Shown here: positions 25,587-33,823 of the stretch, in pieces
Numbering within the stretch: position 1 is the first letter of the stretch
Layout: each line of letters starts with the position of its first letter
Program-made: the position numbers and the translations under genes
Source: Actinomycetota bacterium
Lineage (GTDB): Bacteria; Actinomycetota; Humimicrobiia; Hakubellales; JAMDDV01
Assembly (NCBI GenBank): GCA_023488455.1
Contig: JAMDDV010000003.1
Location: 1-42,664 of the forward strand
Reading direction: 5' to 3'
Length of the DNA: 42,664 nucleotides
The notes under the pieces: generated by a model
Databases searched by the model: none
What the model was told of the DNA's origin: nothing
The model's input: the letters and a program-made list of their open reading frames with translations, nothing else

Positions 25587-26576
25587 ATGATAACGACCTA
25601 CGCTGAAGCAATCTCATCAGCAATAAAAGAAGAGATGCTAAGGGATAGCAATCTAACTATCATTGGAGAAGACATCGGCAGATATGGTGGTGTATTCAAG
25701 GCTACTAAAGGTCTATATGAACAATTTGGTGAGAAAAGAGTAAAAGATACACCGATATCTGAGGCTGCAATTACAGGCATTGCTATTGGAGCCTCCCTTT
25801 TGGGATACAGGATTATTGCTGAAATAATGTATGTTGACTTCTTAACCATTGCTTCAGAGCAAATAGTAAATCAGGCCGCTAAAATTCATTATATGAGCGG
25901 GGGAAAACTATCAGTACCTATAGTTATAAGAACACAAGGTGGTGCAGGAATTAGAAATGCAGCTCAGCACTCCCAAAGCTTAGAAGCCTGGTTTATGCAT
26001 ATTCCTGGCCTTAAAGTGGTTATGCCATCAACACCATATGACGCAAAAGGTCTTCTAAAATCAGCAATTCGTGATAATAATCCTGTAATTTTTATTGAGC
26101 ATAAAAAATTATACTCGACTAAAGGAGATGTTCCTGAGAAGGAATACACAATTGAAATAGGGAAAGCTGATGTAAAAAGAGAGGGAGATGATATAACAAT
26201 TATCTGTAACTCATACATGGTTCTTATTGCTCACCAAGCAGCAGAGATATTGGATGGAAAATACAACATAAATTGTGAAATAGTAGACTTAAGAACTATC
26301 TCCCCTTTGGATAAAGACACTATTATTAAATCGGTCAAAAAAACAAACAGGGTTGTGATCCTACATGAAGCCTGCGAGCAAGGTGGAATTGGCGGAGAAA
26401 TAATATCTATAATACAGGAAGAAGCTTTTGACTACCTTGACTATCCTATACTAAGAATATGTGGTCCTAACACTCCTGTACCTTACTCCCCAGAGTTAGA
26501 AGACTATTTCATACCAAGTGAAAATACAACTGTGAATAGAATCGTTGAGCATTTCAAAATTCCATCTCCGATTTAA
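25587..26576 (+). CDS. Thiamine-diphosphate-dependent E1 component, beta subunit (module 2)
   Basis: The 329-residue beta subunit is a close paralogue of the protein at 9389, most of whose motifs recur unchanged: GEDIGRYGGVF, E59 (TPISE), H128 (AAQHSQSLEAW) and PGLKVVMPSTPYDAKGLL. It lies 47 bases after the alpha gene. No clear ribosome site is seen. The enzyme would decarboxylate a 2-oxo acid and pass the acyl group to a lipoyl E2 encoded elsewhere, unless this family works alone. Confidence 0.88.
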   Translation: MITTYAEAISSAIKEEMLRDSNLTIIGEDIGRYGGVFKATKGLYEQFGEKRVKDTPISEAAITGIAIGASLLGYRIIAEIMYVDFLTIASEQIVNQAAKIHYMSGGKLSVPIVIRTQGGAGIRNAAQHSQSLEAWFMHIPGLKVVMPSTPYDAKGLLKSAIRDNNPVIFIEHKKLYSTKGDVPEKEYTIEIGKADVKREGDDITIICNSYMVLIAHQAAEILDGKYNINCEIVDLRTISPLDKDTIIKSVKKTNRVVILHEACEQGGIGGEIISIIQEEAFDYLDYPILRICGPNTPVPYSPELEDYFIPSENTTVNRIVEHFKIPSPI

Positions 26577-26644
26577 ACTTTTAGTACTAACTTTAAAATA
26601 AGTAATAGAATATTGTTATAAAAAATTACTTTTAAGGATATTCG

Positions 26645-27922
26645 ATGGAAATTGTAAGCATCAAAATTCCGTTTGGTAAAGGACAAATAGAAGCCAGGAT
26701 TCCCAAGAGAAATTTCATAGAATCCGTAGAAATGGATCCTATCCCATTAATTGATGATCCAATTCTCGCGGTCACCAGATCGATTGAAAATCCAATTGGA
26801 TCAAGGCCATTGAGCGAAATAGCAAAGGGGAAAAGAAATGCCTGTATTGTTGTATTCGATATTACAAGGCCCGTCCCGAACTCAATCATCCTGCCTCCAA
26901 TACTCAAGACGCTTCATGAAGCAGGCATGGCTGTTGATGACATAACCCTGTTGATAGCGACTGGGCTGCACCGGCCGAATTTGGGCGATGAACTAATATG
27001 CATGGTGGGTGAGGAAATTTGCAACAAATATAACATCATAAATCACGATGCAAAGAATGCTGAGAGTCACAAATTTCTGGGCTTCACCGAAAGAGGAATA
27101 CCAATTGAGGTGGATAGGACTTTTCTTGATGCAGATCTGAAAATATTAACTGGATCAATCGAGCCTCACTTCATGGCGGGTTTTACCGGCGGAAGAAAGG
27201 GAATCTGTCCCGGAATCTCTTCTATAAATACAATTCGTGGAGCACACGTTCCAGAGATGCTCGAACCAGAGGCAGCAAGAAGTGGAAATCTTGAAGGCAA
27301 TCCTCTGCACGAAATGGCTACTGAGATATCAAGAAAGGCAGGAGTCGATTTCATATGCAATGCCGTACTGAACAAAGATAGAAAGGTCATTGGAGTATTC
27401 AGCGGCGACCTCGAGGAGGCGTATCTTAAGGGGGTTGAATTCTCAAAAAAGGTCACTGAGATCAAGTGCAAACAGCAAGTTGACGTAGTGCTTACGACCA
27501 ACGGTGGTTATCCGCTCGATGTCACTCTCTATCAGGCAGTAAAAGGGATGGTTGGCGCTCTCCCACTGGTAAAAAAGGGTGGCACCGTAATTATAGCCTC
27601 AGAATGTTCAGAGGGAATTGGCAGCAAGGAGTTTTATGAGTTGCTTAGGACCACAAGCGATCTGGAAGCCTTCGTCAGGAAACTATACGATAACAACTAC
27701 TTTGTAATTGACCAGTGGGAAGTTGAGGAGCTGGCAAAGGCAAAAAGGAAGGCTGACATCATAGTCTACAGCATAGGCATCAAGGATGAAGATTTTCCGT
27801 CCCATCTAATTGAAAAAACAACAGACCTCAACGAATCGATACTAAAGACACTTGCAAAATACGGAGAAAGTGCAACGATCTCGGTAATCCCCGATGGACC
27901 ATATGTGGTGCCTTTAATATAG
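26645..27922 (+). CDS. LarA-family nickel-dependent 2-hydroxyacid racemase or epimerase
   Basis: The 425-residue protein has the LarA active-site residues in the expected order and nearly the same numbering as Lactiplantibacillus plantarum LarA: H109 (GLHRP), H175 (EPHFMAGF), K185 (TGGRKGICPG, the lysine that holds the nickel-pincer nucleotide) and H201 (GAHVP). The N-terminal FDITRPVP is the other family signature. LarA relatives racemise lactate or malate or epimerise sugar acids such as gluconate. Its position after sugar-acid genes suggests an epimerase for a sugar acid. The cofactor genes larB, larC and larE are not in the window. AAGGAT lies six bases before the ATG. The gene is GC-richer than those before it. 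Confidence 0.87.
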   Translation: MEIVSIKIPFGKGQIEARIPKRNFIESVEMDPIPLIDDPILAVTRSIENPIGSRPLSEIAKGKRNACIVVFDITRPVPNSIILPPILKTLHEAGMAVDDITLLIATGLHRPNLGDELICMVGEEICNKYNIINHDAKNAESHKFLGFTERGIPIEVDRTFLDADLKILTGSIEPHFMAGFTGGRKGICPGISSINTIRGAHVPEMLEPEAARSGNLEGNPLHEMATEISRKAGVDFICNAVLNKDRKVIGVFSGDLEEAYLKGVEFSKKVTEIKCKQQVDVVLTTNGGYPLDVTLYQAVKGMVGALPLVKKGGTVIIASECSEGIGSKEFYELLRTTSDLEAFVRKLYDNNYFVIDQWEVEELAKAKRKADIIVYSIGIKDEDFPSHLIEKTTDLNESILKTLAKYGESATISVIPDGPYVVPLI

Positions 27923-27929
27923 ACAAAAA

Positions 27930-29450
27930 TCAGATCTGGATATCAACTCCGATTATTTTGTTAATATAGTTCATGTCTAAAGATTCCCTTACTATTTGTG
28001 CAAATTTCGAGAAGTTCTGCCATCGTGCGGTTGGCTCAATTTTGAACTTCAAAGAGCCAGATCCTTTTAACGAATCTGACTTAACAATTGCACTCAGGAA
28101 AACCTTCAAGAACTCAGGACTATCAAAAATGCCGTGCACATATGTTCCCCAGACTCTGCCATCAAAAGAATAATATCCATCAAAGCGTTCTCCGTTTTCG
28201 TCAGCACTTTCGACGACAGCAAATCTTTCCTCGTTGCCATCGGTCCTGCCGTGATGAATTTCATAACCGGCAAAAGAACTGTTATATAAAAGGCTTTTAC
28301 CTTTTACCCTCTTGAGCATCTTTTCTGGATAAAATTCAGATCTTATCTTTAAATACCCCAGGCCTTTTATGCTTCTATCACTGCCTTCAATAAAACCAGG
28401 ATCGAATATTTCTTCGCCCAGCATCTGATAGCCACCACAGACTCCAACTATAATAGCGCCATCTTCAAATGCCCTGCTGATCTTCTTATCCATACCGGCT
28501 TCTCGCAATAACCTTAAGTCCTCAATCGTATTTCTTGAGCCAGGCAATATCACAACATTAGCATTATCAAGACTTCCATCCAGGGCGACAAATTCTAAAT
28601 CCACATCCTGGATCTCATTAAATATCTCGAAATCAGTAAAATTCGATATATGCGGAAGTCTTATCACCGAGATCTTTACCTTTTTTCTGTCAAACCGCTG
28701 TCTATTTGATACTCTGCCACCATCGGTAAAAATTTGACCATCCTCTTCGTCAACTCCATTGTTCTCAACAAAAGGTATAATCCCGACCACTTTCTTGCCA
28801 CTTAACCTCTCAAACTCCACTATTCCTGGCATCAAAAGCTGCTTATCTCCTCTAAAACGGTTAATGATACATCCCTTGATTAACGACTTTTCTTTGTCAG
28901 GCAAAAGGTCAATCGTACCCTTTAACCATGCGAATACTCCTCCCCTATCTATATCTCCGATCAATAAAACAGGGGCTCTTGCTCTTTTCGCCATCTCCAT
29001 ATTGACTATGTCGCCTTTTTTCAAATTTATCTCAGCAGGACTGCCAGCACCTTCGATAATTATCAGATCATACTTCGCCGACAACCGTTCAAAGGATTCA
29101 AGAATAAATTTTTGGAAAAGTTTTTTTCTGGATTCAAATTTACTAGCTTCAAGCACACCCCACGGCTTCCCCTGCAATATAACATGGCTCTTGCAATCAC
29201 CTGCTGGTTTCAAAAGCAGAGGGTTCATGTCAACATCAGGTTCAATACCTGCTGCCTGGGCTTGAAAATATTGGGCCCTACCGATCTCATGACCCGATGC
29301 TGTGACTCCTGAGTTAAGCGACATGTTCTGTGCCTTAAATGGCGCTACATTCACACCAAAATTCGCATATATCCTGCACAGGGCAGCGACTATTGCGCTC
29401 TTACCAACACCTGAGCCCGTGCCCTGGATCATCAACGTCTTAGCCATCAT
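27930..29450 (-). CDS. cobQ: Cobyric acid synthase
   Basis: The 506-residue enzyme amidates cobyrinic acid a,c-diamide four times in cobalamin synthesis. It has the ATP-binding start MIQGTGSGVGKS, the FKAQNMSLNSGVT motif, and a C-terminal class I glutamine amidotransferase domain with the nucleophile C338 (VGVCGGYQML) and H439 (TYVHGIFD). Length and domain order are normal. No other cobalamin gene and no cobalamin riboswitch is visible next to it. It is convergent with the LarA gene, with seven bases between, and divergent from the winged-helix gene at 29544. Confidence 0.95.
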   Translation of the reverse strand: MMAKTLMIQGTGSGVGKSAIVAALCRIYANFGVNVAPFKAQNMSLNSGVTASGHEIGRAQYFQAQAAGIEPDVDMNPLLLKPAGDCKSHVILQGKPWGVLEASKFESRKKLFQKFILESFERLSAKYDLIIIEGAGSPAEINLKKGDIVNMEMAKRARAPVLLIGDIDRGGVFAWLKGTIDLLPDKEKSLIKGCIINRFRGDKQLLMPGIVEFERLSGKKVVGIIPFVENNGVDEEDGQIFTDGGRVSNRQRFDRKKVKISVIRLPHISNFTDFEIFNEIQDVDLEFVALDGSLDNANVVILPGSRNTIEDLRLLREAGMDKKISRAFEDGAIIVGVCGGYQMLGEEIFDPGFIEGSDRSIKGLGYLKIRSEFYPEKMLKRVKGKSLLYNSSFAGYEIHHGRTDGNEERFAVVESADENGERFDGYYSFDGRVWGTYVHGIFDSPEFLKVFLSAIVKSDSLKGSGSLKFKIEPTARWQNFSKFAQIVRESLDMNYINKIIGVDIQI

Positions 29451-29495
29451 TAAAAATCACCTTCATGCGTGCAAAACTCATGAAAACAAAATTTA

Positions 29496-29545
29496 TTGAC
29501 AACCTGAATATCTGATGGTATTTTTACATCATATGATGTAAAAAT
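29496..29545 (+). promoter_or_regulatory. Promoter with a 26-bp perfect palindrome over the start of the winged-helix gene
   Basis: TTGACA (29496-29501) and TATTTT (29519-29524) are 17 bases apart. A perfect 26-bp palindrome (29520-29545, right half ATGATGTAAAAAT) covers the -10 box, the likely transcription start and the first bases of the ATG at 29544. A dimer bound here would shut off the gene. The encoded winged-helix protein is the natural candidate, which would be self-repression extending to the restriction-modification genes downstream. Confidence 0.6.
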
Positions 29546-30017
29546 GTCATCAAAGAGTGCATTAGAATTTTTAACCAATTTTTTCATATCAAGAACAAGA
29601 GTTAAACTACTTGATTGGTTCATTAATCACCCAGATAATAGATACTATGCTCGCCAGCTGTCAAGAATTCTCAAAGAGGACTACAAAAGTATTCATTCAG
29701 AATTGAACAACTTATTAGCTTCAAATTTCCTAAAGTCTGAATTTATAGCCCGCTCAAAGTTTTACTACCTAAACCAGAGTTTTTTGCTAAAAGAAGAATT
29801 TAAGTCAATCCTCGACAAAACAATTGGATTAGAAGGTGGAGTAGATAAAGATTTAAAATTCATAATATCTGAACCACAGGAGTCATATGGAAAACCAGAA
29901 ATTGATGCCAATCTCATAGAAAAAAGACCTATCGCAAATAACAAAGAAATAAAAAGAAAGCGAAACTACAAAATGGAGATTTGGGATGAAAAAGGATCAA
30001 AGACAAAAAATAATTGA
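29544..30017 (+). CDS. Winged-helix DNA-binding protein, possible controller of the restriction island
   Basis: The 157-residue protein has an N-terminal winged helix (about residues 14-75: RVKLLDWFINHP, YYARQLSRILKEDYKSIHSELNNL, SKFYYLN). This resembles the ArsR-like domains that accompany minimal nucleotidyltransferases. The rest is a basic, lysine-rich tail without a known domain. It is the first gene before a methylase and restriction enzyme, has a palindrome over its own start and no ribosome site, so it looks autoregulated. Classical restriction controllers are XRE-type, so this would be a different kind. It could also be an unrelated regulator. Confidence 0.7.
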   Translation: MSSKSALEFLTNFFISRTRVKLLDWFINHPDNRYYARQLSRILKEDYKSIHSELNNLLASNFLKSEFIARSKFYYLNQSFLLKEEFKSILDKTIGLEGGVDKDLKFIISEPQESYGKPEIDANLIEKRPIANNKEIKRKRNYKMEIWDEKGSKTKNN

Positions 30018-30120
30018 AATTTTTGAAAAGTTTTTAAATCATCATGCTAATATATTTTTATATTTAAAGTCACATATTCTGTTGAATCAATTTAAAGGGA
30101 TGTTATATGGAAAAAGTTAA
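29986..30120 (+). CDS. Possible 44-residue protein linking regulator and methylase genes
   Basis: An ATG at 29986 has a GGAG site seven bases upstream (29975-29978). The frame runs 44 codons to a TAA at 30118-30120. It overlaps the end of the winged-helix gene by 32 bases and the start of the methylase by 14. The peptide begins MKKDQRQKIIEIFEKFL and ends QFKGMLYGKS; it is basic and partly amphipathic. No family is recognised. The overlaps on both sides suggest translational coupling, but an ORF this short could be chance. Confidence 0.35.
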   Translation: MKKDQRQKIIEIFEKFLNHHANIFLYLKSHILLNQFKGMLYGKS

Positions 30121-31063
30121 AATAGATTCAACATTCAATGAAAAATCTGACGTCATTCTATATCAAGGTGACTGTCTTGACTTACTTTCACAGATTCCGA
30201 ACAAATTTGTTAAACTGGTTGTCACGTCGCCACCTTATAACTTAGGAAAATCTTATGAAAGCCGTACAAACCTAGATCAATATCTGGCCCAGCAGCAAAA
30301 GGTCATCAAAGAATGTGTGCGAATTTTAGATGATCGAGGAAGCATCTGCTGGGAGGTCGGTAATTATGTTGATAACAGCGAGGTCGTTCCACTTGACATT
30401 CTTCTATATCCAATTTTTGCCTCTCTGGAATTACACTTACGCAATCGTATAGTTTGGCATTTTGGACATGGTCTACATGCTTCAAAAAGGTTCTCTGGTC
30501 GTTATGAAGTTATTCTATGGTTTACTAAAGGTAATGATTACACATTTAATCTGAATTCAGTCCGTGTGCCTCAGAAATATCCAAATAAAAAATACTTTAA
30601 GGGCCCCAAAAGGGGATGCCTTTCGGGTAATCCTTTAGGTAAAAATCCAGGAGACATTTGGGAAATCCCAAATGTGAAATCTAATCACGTCGAAAAAACT
30701 ATTCACCCTTGTCAGTTCCCTGTTGAATTGATTGAGAGATTAGTTCTAGCAATGACAAATGAAGGAGAACGGGTATTAGACCCATTTATTGGCGTGGGCA
30801 CAACAGCCATTGCTGCCTTAATGCACAAACGGAAAGCTATCGGTGCTGAAATCAAGCCCGAATATATTGAAATCGCCAAAGAACGGATTCTACTTGCAGA
30901 AAAAGGTGCATTACGAATACGACCAATGGAAAGACCCGTTTTTAATCCCAATACCCCTCATTCAAACGTTCCGCCACACGTAGTAAATCTGGGCTCAAAT
31001 CCATTTCAACCTCAATTAAGCGACCAGATTATGCAGTTTGGCGCAAAGGAACAAAAAGAATGA
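30107..31063 (+). CDS. Type II DNA methyltransferase, probably N4-cytosine, of a BstYI/BglII-like system
   Basis: The 318-residue protein has the beta-class order of motifs: catalytic motif IV SPPY at 41-44 first, and AdoMet-binding DPFIGVGTT (225-233) near the end. A serine in SPPY is typical of N4-cytosine enzymes, though some adenine enzymes share it. Another landmark is PCQFPVELIERL just before motif I. An AAAGGG ribosome site precedes the ATG. The last four bases overlap the restriction gene (ATGA), so both are made together. It should protect the host at the sequence the neighbour cuts. Confidence 0.88.
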   Translation: MEKVKIDSTFNEKSDVILYQGDCLDLLSQIPNKFVKLVVTSPPYNLGKSYESRTNLDQYLAQQQKVIKECVRILDDRGSICWEVGNYVDNSEVVPLDILLYPIFASLELHLRNRIVWHFGHGLHASKRFSGRYEVILWFTKGNDYTFNLNSVRVPQKYPNKKYFKGPKRGCLSGNPLGKNPGDIWEIPNVKSNHVEKTIHPCQFPVELIERLVLAMTNEGERVLDPFIGVGTTAIAALMHKRKAIGAEIKPEYIEIAKERILLAEKGALRIRPMERPVFNPNTPHSNVPPHVVNLGSNPFQPQLSDQIMQFGAKEQKE

Positions 31064-31614
31064 GAGTTGTTTATGAATACTCACATTTAGGTGGGGCAGA
31101 AATACTACAAACTCACTATCCAGATTGTGAACAGGAAATTTATGAAGCAATCAAGGAAGTAATTGCTGAAAGAATAAAGATTAGTAAAGAAAAAACCATG
31201 CAGGGCAAAGAGCTTTACTCCCCAAAACACATGAACTCACAGTTTCATCAAGCTTTTTTAGCACGGGGCTATCGCGAGTTAAAAGACATTTACACTATTA
31301 CCCTACCTAATAGTAAAGTGGCTATACCTGGTGCCTTCAAGCAGATAGATTTTGTAAAAGACAAAGTCCTAGTTGAAGTACAGTTTGGAAAGTACGCCTT
31401 TATGTTTTACGATATGGCAAAGTTCCAATACTTTTTTAACGAGAATAAAGCTGATGTAGGAATAGAAATTGTACCTTGCCATGCATTGCATAAGCAGATG
31501 TCTACAGGAGTTAGTTATGGTGAACAGTTGGTTTATGACATTGAAAGATTAAAAAGACATTTTCCTGCTGTCCCAGTTAAGGTAATCCTTATAGATGTAG
31601 ACGAAACAGAATAA
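31060..31614 (+). CDS. Type II restriction endonuclease, BstYI/BglII-like
   Basis: The 184-residue protein resembles BstYI in several stretches: VVYEYSHLGGAE near the start, SKEKTMQGKELYSP (42-55), and the catalytic core QIDFVKDKVLVEVQFGKY. Within the core D97, E106 and Q108 keep the spacing of the BstYI and BglII active site (D-x8-E-x-Q). The DVGIEIVPCHALHKQMSTGVSYGE stretch near residues 146-169 also matches in pattern. BstYI cuts RGATCY and BglII AGATCT, so a GATC-centred site is likely. Compared with BstYI as I recall it, a segment before the core is shorter. The methylase gene overlaps its start. Confidence 0.85.
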   Translation: MRVVYEYSHLGGAEILQTHYPDCEQEIYEAIKEVIAERIKISKEKTMQGKELYSPKHMNSQFHQAFLARGYRELKDIYTITLPNSKVAIPGAFKQIDFVKDKVLVEVQFGKYAFMFYDMAKFQYFFNENKADVGIEIVPCHALHKQMSTGVSYGEQLVYDIERLKRHFPAVPVKVILIDVDETE

Positions 31615-31673
31615 TTCACTCCGTTATGCAACTGCAACTAAAGCAATATATGCTGAACTTAAATTCATAAAAT

Positions 31674-33812
31674 ATGTATTTAATTGAAAAACAATTTCCA
31701 GCAGAAAAATTAGATATTCTAGCCCTTCGGGAGGGAAATGCCAAAAAACCCATATACCAGATCCACAAATGGTGGGCTAGAAGATTAGGCTGTGTTTTTA
31801 GAATGATCCTCTTGTCAGCTCTGAGCAAGGATAATCTATCCGAGCTAGAACTATGGCAAAAATTCTACTCCAAGAACAATTACAAAGGTATGAAAATATT
31901 AGACCCGTTCATGGGCGGAGGTACAACTATAGTTGAAGCCCTGAGGCTGGGGTGTGACGTCATCGGTGTGGACATCAACCCGGTTGCTTGGTTCATTGCT
32001 AAAAAAGAGATTGAAAAAGTTTCAATATACGATCTTAAAAGTGCTTTTTATGCTTTAGAAAAAAAGATCGGGGAGGAGATAAAAAAATATTACAAAACAT
32101 TAGATGAGCACAACACCATATCCGAAGTAATGTACATACTATGGATAAAAGTGATCAATTGTGAAAAATGCAACAGCAGGATCAAATTATTTCCAGACTT
32201 CATACTTTCCAGCAACAAAAACAGCCACATAGTTTTTTGTCCCAATTGTCTTGCCATAGAGACAGTGTCAGACGCAAGCAAGAAAATATATTGCAAAAGG
32301 TGCAACCACAGTTTTATTCCCCAAAGCGGCATCGCAAAAAATGGGTCTTATAGATGTCCTTTATGCAGCAATGTATCGTCCATTTTAAGTGCTACTAAAA
32401 AAACATCTGGTCCTGCGGAGCTTGAAATCTTTGCAATTGAGTATTTCAATGAAAAAACTGGGCGAGGTTACAAAATTGCAGACGAAAACGATAGAAAAAT
32501 ATTCCAAGAAGCAAAAAAGGAGTTTCTGTTAAAGCAGAATTCGCTCCTGTTCCCAAAACATAAGATACCAGTAGAAGGAAGAAGCGATCCGAGGCCGGTA
32601 AATTATGGATACAAATACTTCTATCAACTATTTAACGAAAGACAGCTACTTTGCCTATCAAAGTTACTAAAATCAATACTTGAAATAAGCGACCCAAATA
32701 TTAGAGAGTTCATGCTTATCGTATTCTCCGATTGTCTGGGTTCAAACAATATGTTTTGTAAGTACGAAACAGAATATCAGAAAATCTCCCTAATGTTTGG
32801 CCTACACGCATATCACCCCATAAATAGACCTACAGAAAACAATGTCTGGGGAACAAAATATGGAAGAGGAACTTTTACAAAGTGCTTCGAAAAATTGATT
32901 AAGGCTAAAGTTTATGCCCAAAATACTTATGAAAGAATCTATGATAACGGACAGAGCAAAAAGATATATACTGGGGAACAGGTAGATGCGGATTTGTTTG
33001 ACAACTTTTCAAATCTTAAACAGCAAGGCCAGCAGGCTGTACTTAAAGCGCAATCATCAGAAAACTTAACTTTCATTCCCGATAAATCTATCGACTTTGT
33101 AATAACAGATCCACCTTACTTTGACAATCTGAACTATTCAGAACTTGCAGAATTCTTTTACGTCTGGCTGCATCTCGGTTTAAAAGATCACTATGATCAA
33201 TTTAAACCTGATTACTCTTCCTCTCCCAACGAAATTGTCCAGAACATAAAAGATGGAAAAGATCTTCAGTTCTTCCAAGCTGGTCTAACCAACGTATTTC
33301 GAGAATGCAAAAGAACCTTGAAGGAAAATGGTTTGTTGGTATTCACTTTTCATCATAATAAACTCTGGGCCTGGGAAAGCCTGTTAAATACAATACTCGA
33401 AAGTGGTTTTTACGTTTCATCTGCTAATCCTGTGCGCTCAGAAGGTAAGAGTGGATTCCACAGTAGTCCTGGAAATATAAAATATGACATGGTAATCAGT
33501 TGTAGAAAACAACCTTCTCCATTCCCCTCCTTAGATATAGGACAAATAAAAAAAGAGGTGCTCGCCACAACAGAAATTTGTATTAAAAGGTTAGCCTCAA
33601 ATGGTGCAGATTTAAAAAAAGTGGACACATTTTCAATTATCATGGGCAAATTCTTCGAATATTACACCCAGCATTACTCAAAAATAGATCACGAAAATCA
33701 GGAATTATCATTGTTAAATATACTAGAAGGACTATATAAAAACATCGAAATGTGTTTGAAACAGCTAGACTTTAAAAGCGAAACTTTAATGAAACAACTG
33801 ATGCTCGAGTAA
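31674..33812 (+). CDS. Large zinc-ribbon DNA methylase (DUF1156/COG1743 family)
   Basis: The 712-residue protein starts with the DUF1156 pattern (LIEKQFPAEKLDILALRE, IHKWWARR). AdoMet-binding DPFMGGGTT is at 77-85, and four CxxC pairs (C163/C166, C189/C192, C207/C210, C228/C231) suggest two zinc ribbons. Catalytic TDPPYFDNLNYSEL lies at about 478-491. DPPY indicates adenine or N4-cytosine methylation. Relatives occur as parts of phage-defence clusters with a DUF499 ATPase and a helicase; none of those is present here. It follows the restriction gene by 59 bases on the same strand but has no ribosome site. It may be a solitary methylase or a second defence methylase. Confidence 0.85.
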   Translation: MYLIEKQFPAEKLDILALREGNAKKPIYQIHKWWARRLGCVFRMILLSALSKDNLSELELWQKFYSKNNYKGMKILDPFMGGGTTIVEALRLGCDVIGVDINPVAWFIAKKEIEKVSIYDLKSAFYALEKKIGEEIKKYYKTLDEHNTISEVMYILWIKVINCEKCNSRIKLFPDFILSSNKNSHIVFCPNCLAIETVSDASKKIYCKRCNHSFIPQSGIAKNGSYRCPLCSNVSSILSATKKTSGPAELEIFAIEYFNEKTGRGYKIADENDRKIFQEAKKEFLLKQNSLLFPKHKIPVEGRSDPRPVNYGYKYFYQLFNERQLLCLSKLLKSILEISDPNIREFMLIVFSDCLGSNNMFCKYETEYQKISLMFGLHAYHPINRPTENNVWGTKYGRGTFTKCFEKLIKAKVYAQNTYERIYDNGQSKKIYTGEQVDADLFDNFSNLKQQGQQAVLKAQSSENLTFIPDKSIDFVITDPPYFDNLNYSELAEFFYVWLHLGLKDHYDQFKPDYSSSPNEIVQNIKDGKDLQFFQAGLTNVFRECKRTLKENGLLVFTFHHNKLWAWESLLNTILESGFYVSSANPVRSEGKSGFHSSPGNIKYDMVISCRKQPSPFPSLDIGQIKKEVLATTEICIKRLASNGADLKKVDTFSIIMGKFFEYYTQHYSKIDHENQELSLLNILEGLYKNIEMCLKQLDFKSETLMKQLMLE

Positions 33813-33823
33813 TTAAGATTTCT

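Noticed and set aside
28759..29265. A 168-codon plus-strand frame inside cobQ
   Set aside because: It is the antisense shadow of conserved CobQ motifs and contains no recognisable domain.
29451..29543. Cobalamin riboswitch before cobQ
   Set aside because: The gap is only 93 bases, has no B12-box-like sequence, and its palindrome is better explained as an operator for the divergent gene.
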